This document shows positions 16,618 through 26,002 of a stretch of DNA of 64,000 bases, piece by piece. Below the pieces are notes generated by a model that was not told the DNA's origin, ran no database searches, and saw nothing but the letters and a program-made list of their open reading frames with translations. Source of the DNA: DASRDZ01 sp035652335 (GTDB lineage: Bacteria; Chloroflexota; Dormibacteria; Aeolococcales; Aeolococcaceae); assembly GCA_035652335.1 (NCBI GenBank), contig DASRDZ010000078.1:1-64000 (forward strand), written 5' to 3'. The position numbers and the translations under genes are program-made. Position 1 is the first letter of the stretch. Each line of letters opens with the position of its first letter.

Positions 16618-19453
16618 GCGACCCCGAGCGCTCGATGGCGGCGACCTCACCGCCGAGGTAGGCCTCGATCACCCGCGGGTCGCTGCGCACCTCCTCGGGC
16701 GAGCCGGCGCGGATGACCCGGCCGGACTCCATGCAGACCACCCGGTCGGCAATTCCCATGACCAGCGGGATGTCGTGCTCGATGACGATCAGCGTGGCGG
16801 CGAGCTGCTCCTTGATGCGCCGCAGCAGCCGCGACAGCGCCTCCGTCTCCGCCTGGGCGATGCCGGAGCTGGGCTCGTCGAGGAGCAGGAGGCGGGGCTG
16901 CGTCGCCACCAGGCAGCACAGCTCGGCGATGCGGCGCGTGCCGGTGGACAGCTCCTGCACCTGCGTGTTGGCGTAGCGCTCCAGGCCCATCGCCGCAACC
17001 AGCTCGCGCGCATGGTCGCGCTTGGGCCGCTCGCCCTCCTGCGATCCCACCGTGGCGGCGAAGAGCGTGGTGGGCACGCGTCCCTCCTGGGCCAGCATCA
17101 CCGTCTCCAGCACCGTCATGGTGGGGAACAGTCGCGCATCCTGGAAGGAGCGCACCAGGCCCATGCGCGCGCGCAGGAAGGCGGGCATGCTGAGCTGCCT
17201 GCGCATCCCGGCGACCGCGACCGCGCGCGTCATCTCGTGGCCGTCGAAGGCGATGGCGCCCCGGTCGGGATGGGTGAAGCCGGCGATCAGTTCGAAGAGC
17301 GTGGTCTTGCCTGCGCCGTTGGGGCCGATCAGGCCGAGGATCTCGCCCTCGTCGACGTGCAGGCTGACGCCGTCGACGGCGCGGATGCCGCCGAAGGCCT
17401 TGGCCACGTCGCGGATCTCGAGCAGGTGCGTTCCAGCCCGCAGGGGACGCACCTCGGCGCCAGCGCGCGGCGATGGGTGCCCGAGCGCGGTGATCGCACC
17501 TGCCGGCGCCGCCGCCTTGTCGAGCAGCGCGTCGGGGTCCCGGCCCGAGAGGCGCACGAGGAGGCGCACCAGCCGGTCGCGCAACCCCGCCAGCATGCCG
17601 GCGATGCCACCGGGGAAGTAGAGGATGAGCAGGAGCCATCCCGCCGAGCTGGCCGCGGTGGTGACCGCGTCGAGCGAGACAAGCGCGGGCAGCGCCACGA
17701 TGTAGAAGGCGCCGAGCACCGGTCCGCCGAGGATGCCGATGCCGCCGATGACCGTCATCGCCACCACGTCGATGGACTGGGTGGGCAGGAACTTCTCGTA
17801 GCCGATGCGGGAGAGCGCGAAGCCGTAGACGGCTCCGCCCATCCCGGCGAGGAATCCCGCCAGCGCGAAGGCCTGCAGCTTGCGGCCCCAGACGTTCACG
17901 GTGAAGGCGCGCGCCGCCTCCTCGTTGTCGCGGATGGCGACGAAGAGACGGCCGAGGCCTCCCCGGCGCACGTTGGCGGCGATCCACACGGCCAGCACCA
18001 GGAAGGCGAGCGCGAAGTAGTAGTACTGCTTCGAGCTGCTCAGCACCAGGCTGCCGATGGCCGGGCGGCCCGGCTCCTGTCCCGCGCCCAGCGCCCAGGG
18101 TTGCTGCAGCAGCCACGACGACGTGGCCAGCGCGAAGGCGAGCGTGGTGACCGCGAGCATCAGGCCGCGGATCCGCAGCGCCGGCAGGCCGACGACGATC
18201 GACGCCCCCGCCGCCGCCGCGCCGCCGGCGAAGACGGCCAGGATGTAATTGCCGCTGTTGACCGCAACGAGGTAGGCGATCCAGGCGCCGATGCCCGCCA
18301 GGGCGAACTGCCCCAGCGAGAGCTGTCCTGCCAGCCCGGTGACGAGGAACACCGACATGCCGACCACCGCGATGCCGAACATGGTGGCGAGCTGGAAGGA
18401 GGTCCCGGAGCCGATCACGACGGGCAGCACGACCGCGAGGAGGAGCGCGGCGAGCCCGGTGAGTGCGCCGAGGTGGCGCACCGTCCAGACGCGGCGCCAC
18501 GCCTCGGGGATGGGGCGCCAGCCCTGCAGCGCGGACCAGGTGCCCTGCTCGCCGCGCCGGCCCGCCACCGCGGGCTGCAGCAGCAGGGCGCCGACGATCA
18601 GCACGAAGAGGATGGCCTCGACGGGCCCGCCCGTCGGGTAGTTCCAGTACAGCACGGCCTCGACCTCGCCGACCACCAGCCCGGCGGCGAGCGCCAGCGG
18701 CAGCGAGTTCATCCGGGCGATGACCCCGGCGGCGAGCGCGCGGAGCATCAGCTCGGGGCCGAACGACTCGGCGCTGAGGAAGCTCTGCGTCGGGAAGATG
18801 AGGATGGCGGTGAGCGCCGACAGGCCGCCGGCGATGGCCCAGCTCATCGTCGACATGCGGCTGACCGAGACGCCGGCGAGACGCGCCGCGTCGGGGTTGG
18901 CGGCGGCGGCGCGAACGGCGAGCCCGTAGCGCGTGTAGCGCAGGAACAGGGTCACGGCCGCCACCGCGATCGGGCTGAGCAGCAGCATCCCCGTGTACGC
19001 GGGGGTGATGCGCAGTGCTCCCATGGTGAACCCCGGCAGCCCCGACGGCTGCGGGTACAGCAGGCCGGTGCGCGCCTGCGCGCTGGCGATGGACTCGAAG
19101 CCGAGCAGCAGCGTGGCCGCGCCCAGCGTCGCCACCATGCTCATCAGCCGCGGCACGTTGCGCAGGCGTCGCACCACGGCGACCTCGGTCATCGCGCCCG
19201 TCCCGGCACCGAGCAGGAGTCCGAACGGGAAGACGACCCAGTAGGGGATGTGCGCGTTGAGGATCAGCACGCCGACCACGGCGGCGGCGAACGCCCCCGT
19301 CTCGCCGTGCGCGAAGTTGATGATGCGCGTCGCCCGGTAGACGAGCACCAGGCCGACGGCGAGCAGCCCGTAGGTGGCGCCGGTGATGAGCCCCATCACC
19401 AGCACGGGCGGCGGCAGCTGGAAGCCCGACGCCGCGGTCAGCGTGGCGCTCAC
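16580..19453 (-). CDS. LivH-LivM-LivG fusion: two permeases and an ATPase of a branched-chain amino-acid-type ABC importer
   Basis: 957 residues from a GTG start. Residues 1-310 are a LivH-type permease (GLITGATYGLLAVGLVLVYR, INFAHGETGAF). Residues about 330-630 are a LivM-type permease (GLAGQLSLGQFALAGIGAW, GRLFVAIRDNEEAARAF). Residues about 685-940 are a LivG-type ATPase with Walker A GPNGAGKTT near 709 and Walker B LLLLDEPSSG. The signature is LSTGT instead of LSGGQ, which is common in LivG. In most bacteria these are three separate genes. The GTG overlaps the stop of the MFS-LivF gene (GTGA). The tail converges on the TetR gene with a 38-base overlap. The family imports branched-chain amino acids, amides, urea or aromatic acids. 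Confidence 0.92.
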   Translation of the reverse strand: MSATLTAASGFQLPPPVLVMGLITGATYGLLAVGLVLVYRATRIINFAHGETGAFAAAVVGVLILNAHIPYWVVFPFGLLLGAGTGAMTEVAVVRRLRNVPRLMSMVATLGAATLLLGFESIASAQARTGLLYPQPSGLPGFTMGALRITPAYTGMLLLSPIAVAAVTLFLRYTRYGLAVRAAAANPDAARLAGVSVSRMSTMSWAIAGGLSALTAILIFPTQSFLSAESFGPELMLRALAAGVIARMNSLPLALAAGLVVGEVEAVLYWNYPTGGPVEAILFVLIVGALLLQPAVAGRRGEQGTWSALQGWRPIPEAWRRVWTVRHLGALTGLAALLLAVVLPVVIGSGTSFQLATMFGIAVVGMSVFLVTGLAGQLSLGQFALAGIGAWIAYLVAVNSGNYILAVFAGGAAAAGASIVVGLPALRIRGLMLAVTTLAFALATSSWLLQQPWALGAGQEPGRPAIGSLVLSSSKQYYYFALAFLVLAVWIAANVRRGGLGRLFVAIRDNEEAARAFTVNVWGRKLQAFALAGFLAGMGGAVYGFALSRIGYEKFLPTQSIDVVAMTVIGGIGILGGPVLGAFYIVALPALVSLDAVTTAASSAGWLLLILYFPGGIAGMLAGLRDRLVRLLVRLSGRDPDALLDKAAAPAGAITALGHPSPRAGAEVRPLRAGTHLLEIRDVAKAFGGIRAVDGVSLHVDEGEILGLIGPNGAGKTTLFELIAGFTHPDRGAIAFDGHEMTRAVAVAGMRRQLSMPAFLRARMGLVRSFQDARLFPTMTVLETVMLAQEGRVPTTLFAATVGSQEGERPKRDHARELVAAMGLERYANTQVQELSTGTRRIAELCCLVATQPRLLLLDEPSSGIAQAETEALSRLLRRIKEQLAATLIVIEHDIPLVMGIADRVVCMESGRVIRAGSPEEVRSDPRVIEAYLGGEVAAIERSGSLSAPSPAAHARR

Positions 19454-21645
19454 GTCGCCGGCGCCAGCGTCGCGCCCGCGCCTTCGAGGAAGACCGAGCG
19501 GACCAGGTCACCGCGCTGCAGCAGGTCGCGGGCGCGCCCGTCGAAGCGGATCTCGCCGCGCTCCATGAAGTACGCGTGCTCGACGAGGGAGAGCGCGACG
19601 TTGACCGACTGCTCGACCAGAACCACCGCGACGCCGGCGCGGTTGATGGTGCGCACCGTCCCCATCAGCTCGCCGACCACCTTGGGCGCGAGGCCCAGCG
19701 ACAGCTCGTCGATGAGCAGGAGCCGCGGCTTGAGGATCAGCGCCTTGGCCAGTCCCAGCATCTGCTGCTCGCCGCCGGAGAGGGTGGACGCCGGCTGATT
19801 GCGCCGCTCCGCAAGCCGCGGGAAGGCGGCGAAGGCGCTGTCGATGCCCCGCTCAACCTCGCGCCGCTGCCGGCCGTAGGTGTGGCCGTAGACCCGCAGG
19901 TTGTTGACGACGCTGAGCGGGCCGAAGACGGCACGCCCGCCGGGGACCTGGGTGATGCCGAGCGGCAGGCGGCGCTCGGCGTCGAGATAGGTGATGTCCG
20001 CGCCGCGGAAGCGCACGCTGCCGCGGCTGGGCAGGCCGAGGCCGGAGATGACACGCAGGAGCGTCGACTTGCCGGCGCCGTTGGTGCCCAGCAGCGCCAC
20101 CATCTCGCCGTCGTCGACGCTGAAGTCGACGCCGAAGAGCACCTGCAGCTGCCCGTAGCTGAAGTCGAGGTGGCGGCAGGAGAGCATGGGCAGGCGTGCG
20201 CCGCTCGCGCGCAGCGCGCGCAGCTCCTCCTCCTCGACCACCTCGGCGACGGTGCGGTCGAGGTCGGCGTCGACGTGGCGGCGCACCGAGTTGAGCGCGA
20301 TCGAGGAGAAGACGCCGACGCCGAGCACCGCCGCCACCGAGCCGACCACGCCGTAGCGCACGTCGAGCCCGCCGAGCACGATGGAGCCGCCGATGCCGCC
20401 GACACCGTAGAGGAAGATGCCCGCCAGCGCCGTGGCGTGGGGGCGCATCTGCGCGCGCACGATGGAGAGGAAGCCCGTCTGCACCATCGGCGTGACCACC
20501 GCGAAGCAGCCGATGCCGAGCCCGAAGGCGACGAACATCGCCGCGAAGACCGGCATGAGCAGCGCGGCGCCGATGCAGCACAGGCCGGCGAGCTGCACCA
20601 CCGCGGCGAGGCGGAAGAGCCGGCCGGGGCTGCTGCGGAAGAGCCGCTCGCTGTGCCGGGAGAAGAGCAGCACCATGACCACGGAGAACACGGCCACGCC
20701 GGCGAAGAACAGCCCGCGGCGGTCGGGGGCCAGGCCCCAGCGCTGCTCGAGGAAGAAGATGAAGTAGGTGTTGAGCGGGACCAGCAGCATGCCGAGGATG
20801 GCGTAGGAGAGCAGCACCCGGCGCATGGTGGTGATCATCAGCAGCCGGCGGGTGATCTCGAAGAAGCGCAGGCGGTGCTCGTCGGCCTGCCGCTCGTCAT
20901 CCGCCGGCTCCGCGCGGAGCAGGCTGCGCAGCCGCGCCTCGTCCCAGCGGCCGAAGCCCGGGTCGCGCAGGCGCAGCGCCACCAGGCTGACCAGCAGCGC
21001 GGTGGCGCCCATGGCGAGGAAGACGCCGCGCCAGGTGAGCAGGAACACACCGGTGAGCAGCGCGACGAAGAGTGGCGAGAGCACCGCGCCGGCTTCGTAG
21101 AAGGCGCGATAGACGGAGACGATGCGGCCGCGCAGGCTGGTGGGATAGCTGTCCAGCAGCAGCGGCTGGTGCACCGCCAGCACCGAGCCGCTGCTGGCGC
21201 CGTCGAGGAGCATCAGCGCGCCGAGCCCGAAGCCGTTGGCGACGAGCCCCGTGAAGAGGGTGGCGACGCTCCACGCCACGCCGGTCGTCTTGGCGACCAT
21301 GGCCCGGCGCGGCCTGGCCTCGACGCTGGCGGCGATCGGCAGCGCGGCCAGGGTGAGCGCCAGCCCCTGCAGCGACACCAGCAGAGCGACCAGGCCGCGC
21401 GGGACGCCCAGCCCGCGGCTGATCTCCGGGCCCTGGATGATGAAGGCGTTCAGCTGGAACTGGTCGACGATGACCAGAAGTCCCAGGGCCACGACGGGAT
21501 AGAGAGTGAGGTGGTGGCGGGCCAGCTCGCGCCAGAAACCCTCGACGTGCGTCTCGCCGGTGACCCCCATCGCCGCCCGTCCCTCGGCGCTGTGGCGCTG
21601 CTCCTCGCGCTCCACCTCGGCGATGACGTCGCCGCTGCGCTTCAC
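19450..21645 (-). CDS. MFS transporter domain fused to a LivF-type ABC ATPase
   Basis: 731 residues from a GTG start. Residues about 35-470 are a 12-helix major-facilitator-like domain (GLGVPRGLVALLVSLQGLAL, GASSGSVLAVHQPLLLDSYP, SLRGRIVSVYRAFYEAGAVL). Residues about 495-725 are a LivF-type ATPase: Walker A GTNGAGKST near 518, signature STLSGGEQQM and Walker B LLLIDELSLGLAP. The linker is helical and acidic (VAEVVEEEELRALRASG). LivF is normally a stand-alone protein of about 235 residues, so joining it to a secondary-transporter fold is unusual. Both neighbouring genes overlap it by GTGA, so all four genes are one transcription unit. The MFS part could dock the ATPase at the membrane, supply a second route, or sense substrate. 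Confidence 0.9.
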   Translation of the reverse strand: MKRSGDVIAEVEREEQRHSAEGRAAMGVTGETHVEGFWRELARHHLTLYPVVALGLLVIVDQFQLNAFIIQGPEISRGLGVPRGLVALLVSLQGLALTLAALPIAASVEARPRRAMVAKTTGVAWSVATLFTGLVANGFGLGALMLLDGASSGSVLAVHQPLLLDSYPTSLRGRIVSVYRAFYEAGAVLSPLFVALLTGVFLLTWRGVFLAMGATALLVSLVALRLRDPGFGRWDEARLRSLLRAEPADDERQADEHRLRFFEITRRLLMITTMRRVLLSYAILGMLLVPLNTYFIFFLEQRWGLAPDRRGLFFAGVAVFSVVMVLLFSRHSERLFRSSPGRLFRLAAVVQLAGLCCIGAALLMPVFAAMFVAFGLGIGCFAVVTPMVQTGFLSIVRAQMRPHATALAGIFLYGVGGIGGSIVLGGLDVRYGVVGSVAAVLGVGVFSSIALNSVRRHVDADLDRTVAEVVEEEELRALRASGARLPMLSCRHLDFSYGQLQVLFGVDFSVDDGEMVALLGTNGAGKSTLLRVISGLGLPSRGSVRFRGADITYLDAERRLPLGITQVPGGRAVFGPLSVVNNLRVYGHTYGRQRREVERGIDSAFAAFPRLAERRNQPASTLSGGEQQMLGLAKALILKPRLLLIDELSLGLAPKVVGELMGTVRTINRAGVAVVLVEQSVNVALSLVEHAYFMERGEIRFDGRARDLLQRGDLVRSVFLEGAGATLAPAT

Positions 21646-22082
21646 GAGCGGTGCACCACGTCGAACTCGGTGAAGCCGGCGTACTCGCCGATGCGGTTGC
21701 CCTGGCGGTCGAGCATGACCACGGTGACGTCGTGGTGGTTCTGCTCGGCGGGGTCGACCCCGGCCAGCGGGATCAGCAGCTTGAGCTGCAGGGAGGTGGT
21801 GCTGACGACGTAGACGCCGGCGCGGTCCTGCGGCGCGAGGTCGTCGATGCTGCTGCCCGGCGCGATGGGATCACGGTCGACGAAGACGGCGAAGCGGCCG
21901 TCGCGTGGTGCGCTGAAGTCCTGCGCGCGCCAGCTGACGGTGAGCGGCTGCGCCACCGTCGTGCTGATCTGCGGAGAGGTGATCTGCAGGCGGTCGCTCT
22001 GGCGGAGGAGGTACGGCCCGCAGCCCGCCAGCAGCGGCGCCAGCAGCGCGATGGCGACGGTGGCGCGGGCGCGGTGCATCAT
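21642..22082 (-). CDS. small lipoprotein of the Liv-type operon
   Basis: 146 residues. A lipobox is visible (LLAPLLAGC, Cys near residue 20), so it should be lipid-anchored on the outer face of the membrane. The rest is one beta-sandwich-like domain (ISTTVAQPLTVSWRAQDF, GRFAVFVDRDPIAPGSSI, LQLKLLIPLAGV, DVTVVMLDRQGNRIG). No family is recognised. Two adjacent ATG codons at 22082 and 22079 are possible; both are 10-13 bases after the substrate-binding gene. The stop overlaps the GTG of the MFS-LivF gene. Position suggests an accessory part of the importer. Confidence 0.75.
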   Translation of the reverse strand: MMHRARATVAIALLAPLLAGCGPYLLRQSDRLQITSPQISTTVAQPLTVSWRAQDFSAPRDGRFAVFVDRDPIAPGSSIDDLAPQDRAGVYVVSTTSLQLKLLIPLAGVDPAEQNHHDVTVVMLDRQGNRIGEYAGFTEFDVVHRS

Positions 22083-22092
22083 CGGCGCGGCG

Positions 22093-24666
22093 TCAGTGGT
22101 AGAGGGTGGCGTTGTCGTACTCGAAGCAGGCGTTGCTGCCCTCGCAGTTGAGCACCGCGTGGAGGAGCCGGTAACCACCCGGCATGTCCCAGTGGTCGGC
22201 CCCGACCTGCGCCGCGTACGGCATGGCGTCGAAGACGTTGCCGCCCAGGTGCATGAAGCTGTTGGCGAAGAGCTGCGCGTTGAGCGGCTGGCCCACCAGC
22301 GACTGAGCGCCCTGCTGCAGGGCGAGCATGGTGCTGCAGATGTCGAGCATCTCCAGGGCGCTGGTGCTGGAGGTCGCGGAGCGGCCGGTGGGCTGGTAGG
22401 TGTTTGCCTCGATGGAGGCGCACTTCTTCTCGGCGGGCGTGTAGGGCCAGGGCGCGTAGTGCGCGTCGTCGGTGTCGATGCCGGGGATGGTGCCGACCGC
22501 CAGCGCGTCCTTGAACTGGTCCTCGGGGACGTTGCCGATCAACGCCGTGGTGGCGTCGTCGGTGTTGAAGCCGTAGCGCGGGTTGTAGTGCTGCGACTCG
22601 GCGTCGAGGGTGAACAGCAGCGCGTAGGAGCCCGCGCCGTAGTTGCCGCCGCCCTGGAAGATGACGTTGGTGACGCCGTCGAGCTGGAAGTGGGCGACGG
22701 CTTGCTTCATCGTGTTGGCGAGGTTGCTGACGGTGTCGTGCGGCACCTCGAAGGTGTCGGGCTTGGCCACTCCCGCGCTCTGCAGCGCGGGCAGCGTCAC
22801 CTGCTGCCAGACGCGCTCGTTGACGGGGTCCTGCGCGATGATCACGCCCAGCTTGTAGCTGGGGCCGCCAGAGAAGAACCCGCGGCTCTGCAACCCCGCG
22901 ACCTCCCATTGCATGGTGCGGTCGAGCGCGGTGTCGGCGATGAACCAGACGTAGGGCGAGGCCTGCTTGAGGAAGGCGAGGTCGACGCTGGCCTGCTGGT
23001 CGTCGAAGTTGAGGGTGCCCGACTCGGCGTAGCACGCGTTGGCGTTGGCGTCGTCGGGCGGGCCGCCGCCGCCGATGACGGCGAAGACGTGGTAGTCCTC
23101 AGTCATCGTGTGGCAGGCCGCCTCGTTGGCGTTGGGGTTGGTCTCGTTCTGGCCGTTGTCCTGGGTGATGTGGACGGCCTGGATCTGGCGCCCGGCGATG
23201 CCGCCGTGGTGGTTGAGCCAGTCCACCATGGTGTCCTCGATGCTCTGCTGAGGGCCCTGGCTCGCCACCTTGACGCCGAAGGCGTTGTTGGCGGCCTGCG
23301 AGTTGACGACGTCGATGAAGCCGAGTCGGACCGTCGTCGAGGTGACGCCCGGCCCGTCCAGGCCGCCGTTGCTGGCGGCGAGTGCCGCCGCCTGTGCCGA
23401 GCTCGCCCCGGCGGCGCCGCCGGCCTGCTGCGAGCCGGGTGCCGCCGCGCCGCCGGCGACGCCGGAGGGTCCCGCCCCGGGCGTGGCGCCGCCGGACAGG
23501 GCGGACCCGCCGCTCGCGCCCGCTCCGCCGGATGCGGCCCCGCCGGCACCGCCCGCCTGGGCGCCGCCGGCCACCTGTCCCGCGGCGAGCTGCCCGGTGA
23601 AGCCCAGGGCGAACACCGAGGCGAGGGCCAGCACCGCCACCGGCGTGGCCAGTTGCGAGCGCGACGCTCGCAACGCCGAGCCGACGCGCAGCCGCATGTC
23701 GACCGGACCGCCGCGCAGCACCTGCTGCATCGCGCTGACCAGCAGCATCAGCAGCGCGGCGCCGGCCAGGCACGCCGTCAGCCAGACCCACTGGGCGACG
23801 ACGTGCGGGGCCGGAGCCGTCGCCGCCCTCGGCTGCACGGGGGCCGGCGATCGCGACGCGCCACCGCCCGCTCCGAGCGCCGGCGACGGTTGCGGCGCTG
23901 CGGCGACGGGGGGCGCGGGGGCGACGGCGGGCACCGGCTGGACGGCCGTCCCGGAGGACACGGACGGCAGGGTGCTCGTGCTGCCCGACGACCCCTGCGG
24001 CGGCAGCGCGAAGAACGTCTGCGACGAGCCGGACGGCGGCTGGTAGTCGACCTGGCCTGCCGTCCTCGTGTGGTCGAAGCCCACCGACCATGCGGTCGGT
24101 GACGCCGCGACCGAGGTGCCGTCGGGCGCCGGGTAGGCGACCAGGGCGAGGCCGGTGTTGCCGTCGTTCGCCCAGCGCTGGGCCAGCGGGGCCAGGGCGA
24201 AGAGCCAGGTGCCGTCCGCCTGCGGCTCGCCGTTGACGTGGACGGCGTTGCAGTCCCAGCTCGGCGGGTTGGCCTGGTAGCCGTCGGAGGTGAGCGGCTG
24301 GTCGAGCAGGCAGGCCTCCATGGTCGCCTGGGCCGGCTCGACGTTGTCGCTCGCCGAGGAGTTGGGCGTCAGCACCAGGGTGAGCCCGTCGACGGTCGAC
24401 CCCGTGGGCAGCGACTCCAGGTTGAGCCGGATCAGCCCGGTGACCACCGGCTGGCCGCCGAAGCCGGCGACGTGGACGTCCTGGGGGTTGCTGCCCGCGT
24501 AGGGGTCCTGGCCGCCGGAGGCGGCGTAGCCCTGGTACTGGGCCGAGATCCGCCCGCCGTCGGCCGACGCCCCCGGCGCCGTGCTCAGCCCGAAGGCGAC
24601 CGCACCCGCGGCGACGGTGGCGAGCAGCAGCCCTCGCCCTCTCACGGTGAACTGGCTTCGGGGCAC
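22093..24666 (-). CDS. membrane-anchored substrate-binding protein with N-terminal DNRLRE-like domain
   Basis: 857 residues from a GTG with AGGAG upstream; longer in-frame readings lack a ribosome site. A signal peptide (GLLLATVAAGAVAFGLSTAP) precedes a DNRLRE-like beta domain (about 40-215, TGLIRLNLESLPTGSTVDGL). A Pro/Ala/Gln-rich linker leads to two transmembrane helices (about 290-312 and 338-360), then a Gly/Ala/Ser-rich linker of about 70 residues. The C-terminal part (about 440-857) is a periplasmic-binding-protein type I domain of the Leu/Ile/Val class (VRLGFIDVVNSQAANNAFG, VDWLNHHGGIAGRQIQ, YKLGVIIAQDPVNERVWQQ). Usual binding proteins are about 400 residues with a lipid anchor. It is the first gene of the four-gene importer operon. 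Confidence 0.87.
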   Translation of the reverse strand: MPRSQFTVRGRGLLLATVAAGAVAFGLSTAPGASADGGRISAQYQGYAASGGQDPYAGSNPQDVHVAGFGGQPVVTGLIRLNLESLPTGSTVDGLTLVLTPNSSASDNVEPAQATMEACLLDQPLTSDGYQANPPSWDCNAVHVNGEPQADGTWLFALAPLAQRWANDGNTGLALVAYPAPDGTSVAASPTAWSVGFDHTRTAGQVDYQPPSGSSQTFFALPPQGSSGSTSTLPSVSSGTAVQPVPAVAPAPPVAAAPQPSPALGAGGGASRSPAPVQPRAATAPAPHVVAQWVWLTACLAGAALLMLLVSAMQQVLRGGPVDMRLRVGSALRASRSQLATPVAVLALASVFALGFTGQLAAGQVAGGAQAGGAGGAASGGAGASGGSALSGGATPGAGPSGVAGGAAAPGSQQAGGAAGASSAQAAALAASNGGLDGPGVTSTTVRLGFIDVVNSQAANNAFGVKVASQGPQQSIEDTMVDWLNHHGGIAGRQIQAVHITQDNGQNETNPNANEAACHTMTEDYHVFAVIGGGGPPDDANANACYAESGTLNFDDQQASVDLAFLKQASPYVWFIADTALDRTMQWEVAGLQSRGFFSGGPSYKLGVIIAQDPVNERVWQQVTLPALQSAGVAKPDTFEVPHDTVSNLANTMKQAVAHFQLDGVTNVIFQGGGNYGAGSYALLFTLDAESQHYNPRYGFNTDDATTALIGNVPEDQFKDALAVGTIPGIDTDDAHYAPWPYTPAEKKCASIEANTYQPTGRSATSSTSALEMLDICSTMLALQQGAQSLVGQPLNAQLFANSFMHLGGNVFDAMPYAAQVGADHWDMPGGYRLLHAVLNCEGSNACFEYDNATLYH

Positions 24667-24828
24667 TGACGCGACGCTCCTGGTGCCTCTGCGGATCCCT
24701 TCTTTCGGCGCAGTACGCCGATGGTAAAGACACGGTCTGCCGCGTTTTTGGGCAGGGCCACCAAGGTCGCCGCCCGGAGTTGGTCGCATCGACGGAGCCC
24801 GCCGGCGCCGGCTCAGACGCGGCGTCGC

Positions 24829-25953
24829 CTAGCCGCGCAGCTCGTGGATCAGGGCGGCGAGCAGCGCCGCGCGCTCGGGCATGGTGGCGCTGAGCACGTG
24901 CTCCGTCTCGGCATGGGCGCCGTCGCCGACCGCGCCCATGCCGTCCAGGGTGGGCGTGCCCTCGGCCGCGGTGAGGTTGCCGTCGGAGCCGCCGCCGACC
25001 TCGACGCCGCGCAGCTCGCCGAGACCGAGACGCCTGGCGACGTCGCGAGCGCGCTCGAAGAGCGCCGCAGAGCTGGCCGCCGGCAGGGGCGGCCGGTCGG
25101 GTGCGCCGTGGACGGCGAGGCGCGCGCCCGGGAGGGTCGCGGCGAGGTCGTGGATCTCGGCGTCGACGCGGTCCTGCTCGGCGGGGGTGAGCGCGCGCAC
25201 GTCGACCTGCAGCCGCGCCGCGGCGGGCACGACGTTGACGGCGGTGCCCGCGGCGGCCACCGTCGGCGTCACCGTGGTCCCCAGGTCCGGGCGCGCGATG
25301 CGCTCCAGAGCCAGCACGGCGTGCGCCAGCTCGACGGTGGCGTTGACCCCCTTGTGCGGCTCCAGCCCCGCATGCGCTGCGCGGCCCTCGATCTCGATGC
25401 GGTACATCGACACGCCCTTGCGCGCCGTCTTCAGCGCACCGTCCTGGCTCGGCTCGAGGACCAGCACCGCGTCGACCCGGCGCGCCGCCTCGGCGATGGC
25501 GTCACGCGACGACGCCGAGCCGGTCTCCTCGTCGGCGTCGAGGAGGATCTCGACCCCGCCGGGGTCGTCGAGCGCCGCCAGCGCGAAGAATCCCTGCACG
25601 ATGCCGGCCTTCATGTCGAAGACGCCGGGACCGGTGAGCCGGCCGTCGCGCTCGGTGAACGGCAGCCGCTGCAGCGTGCCCAGCGGCCACACCGTGTCGA
25701 AGTGGCCGAGCAGCAGCAGTCGCGGCGCGTCGCCGAAGCGCCAGCGCAGCAGCGGGCGCCCGTCGTTGACCGCCAGGTCCGCGGCCACGCCCGTCACCTT
25801 CTGGCCGATCTCGGCACAAACGTCCGCGCAGCGGCGCAGCGCCTCGAGGTCGGACGACGGCGACTCCACCTCCACCAGCGCGCGCGTGGCGGCGACCATC
25901 TCGGCGTGGCGGCCGCGCAGGCGGTCGGGGAGCGAGGCGTCCACGGTGCTCAT
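24829..25953 (-). CDS. M20-family metallohydrolase (candidate N-succinyl/N-acyl-L-amino acid hydrolase)
   Basis: 374 residues. The metal and catalytic set of M20 peptidases is intact: His84 and Asp86 in LGHFDTVWP, an Asp in FDMKAG, adjacent Glu142 and Glu143 in DEETGS, and a late His in GAHAETEH. The dimerisation domain (RIEIEGRAAHAGLEPHKGVNA) is typical of the glutamate-carboxypeptidase/CPG2 branch. It follows the PucR regulator by 49 bases. Next to the GNAT and racemase-like genes, an M20 enzyme would be expected to remove the succinyl group from N-succinyl-L-amino acids, as reported for the Geobacillus NSAR pathway; that role is inferred. An ATG at 25974 is an alternative start. Confidence 0.88.
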   Translation of the reverse strand: MSTVDASLPDRLRGRHAEMVAATRALVEVESPSSDLEALRRCADVCAEIGQKVTGVAADLAVNDGRPLLRWRFGDAPRLLLLGHFDTVWPLGTLQRLPFTERDGRLTGPGVFDMKAGIVQGFFALAALDDPGGVEILLDADEETGSASSRDAIAEAARRVDAVLVLEPSQDGALKTARKGVSMYRIEIEGRAAHAGLEPHKGVNATVELAHAVLALERIARPDLGTTVTPTVAAAGTAVNVVPAAARLQVDVRALTPAEQDRVDAEIHDLAATLPGARLAVHGAPDRPPLPAASSAALFERARDVARRLGLGELRGVEVGGGSDGNLTAAEGTPTLDGMGAVGDGAHAETEHVLSATMPERAALLAALIHELRG

Positions 25954-26002
25954 GCTGCCAGGCGAGACCTCCATCGGGTCGGGACGCCCCGGATGCGGAG
26001 CC

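Noticed and set aside
19450..21645. MFS-LivF join as a frameshift or assembly artefact
   Set aside because: Codon use and frame are continuous, there is a sensible helical linker, and both flanking genes overlap it by GTGA exactly where expected. A sequencing error would be unlikely to leave all that intact, though only resequencing can exclude it.
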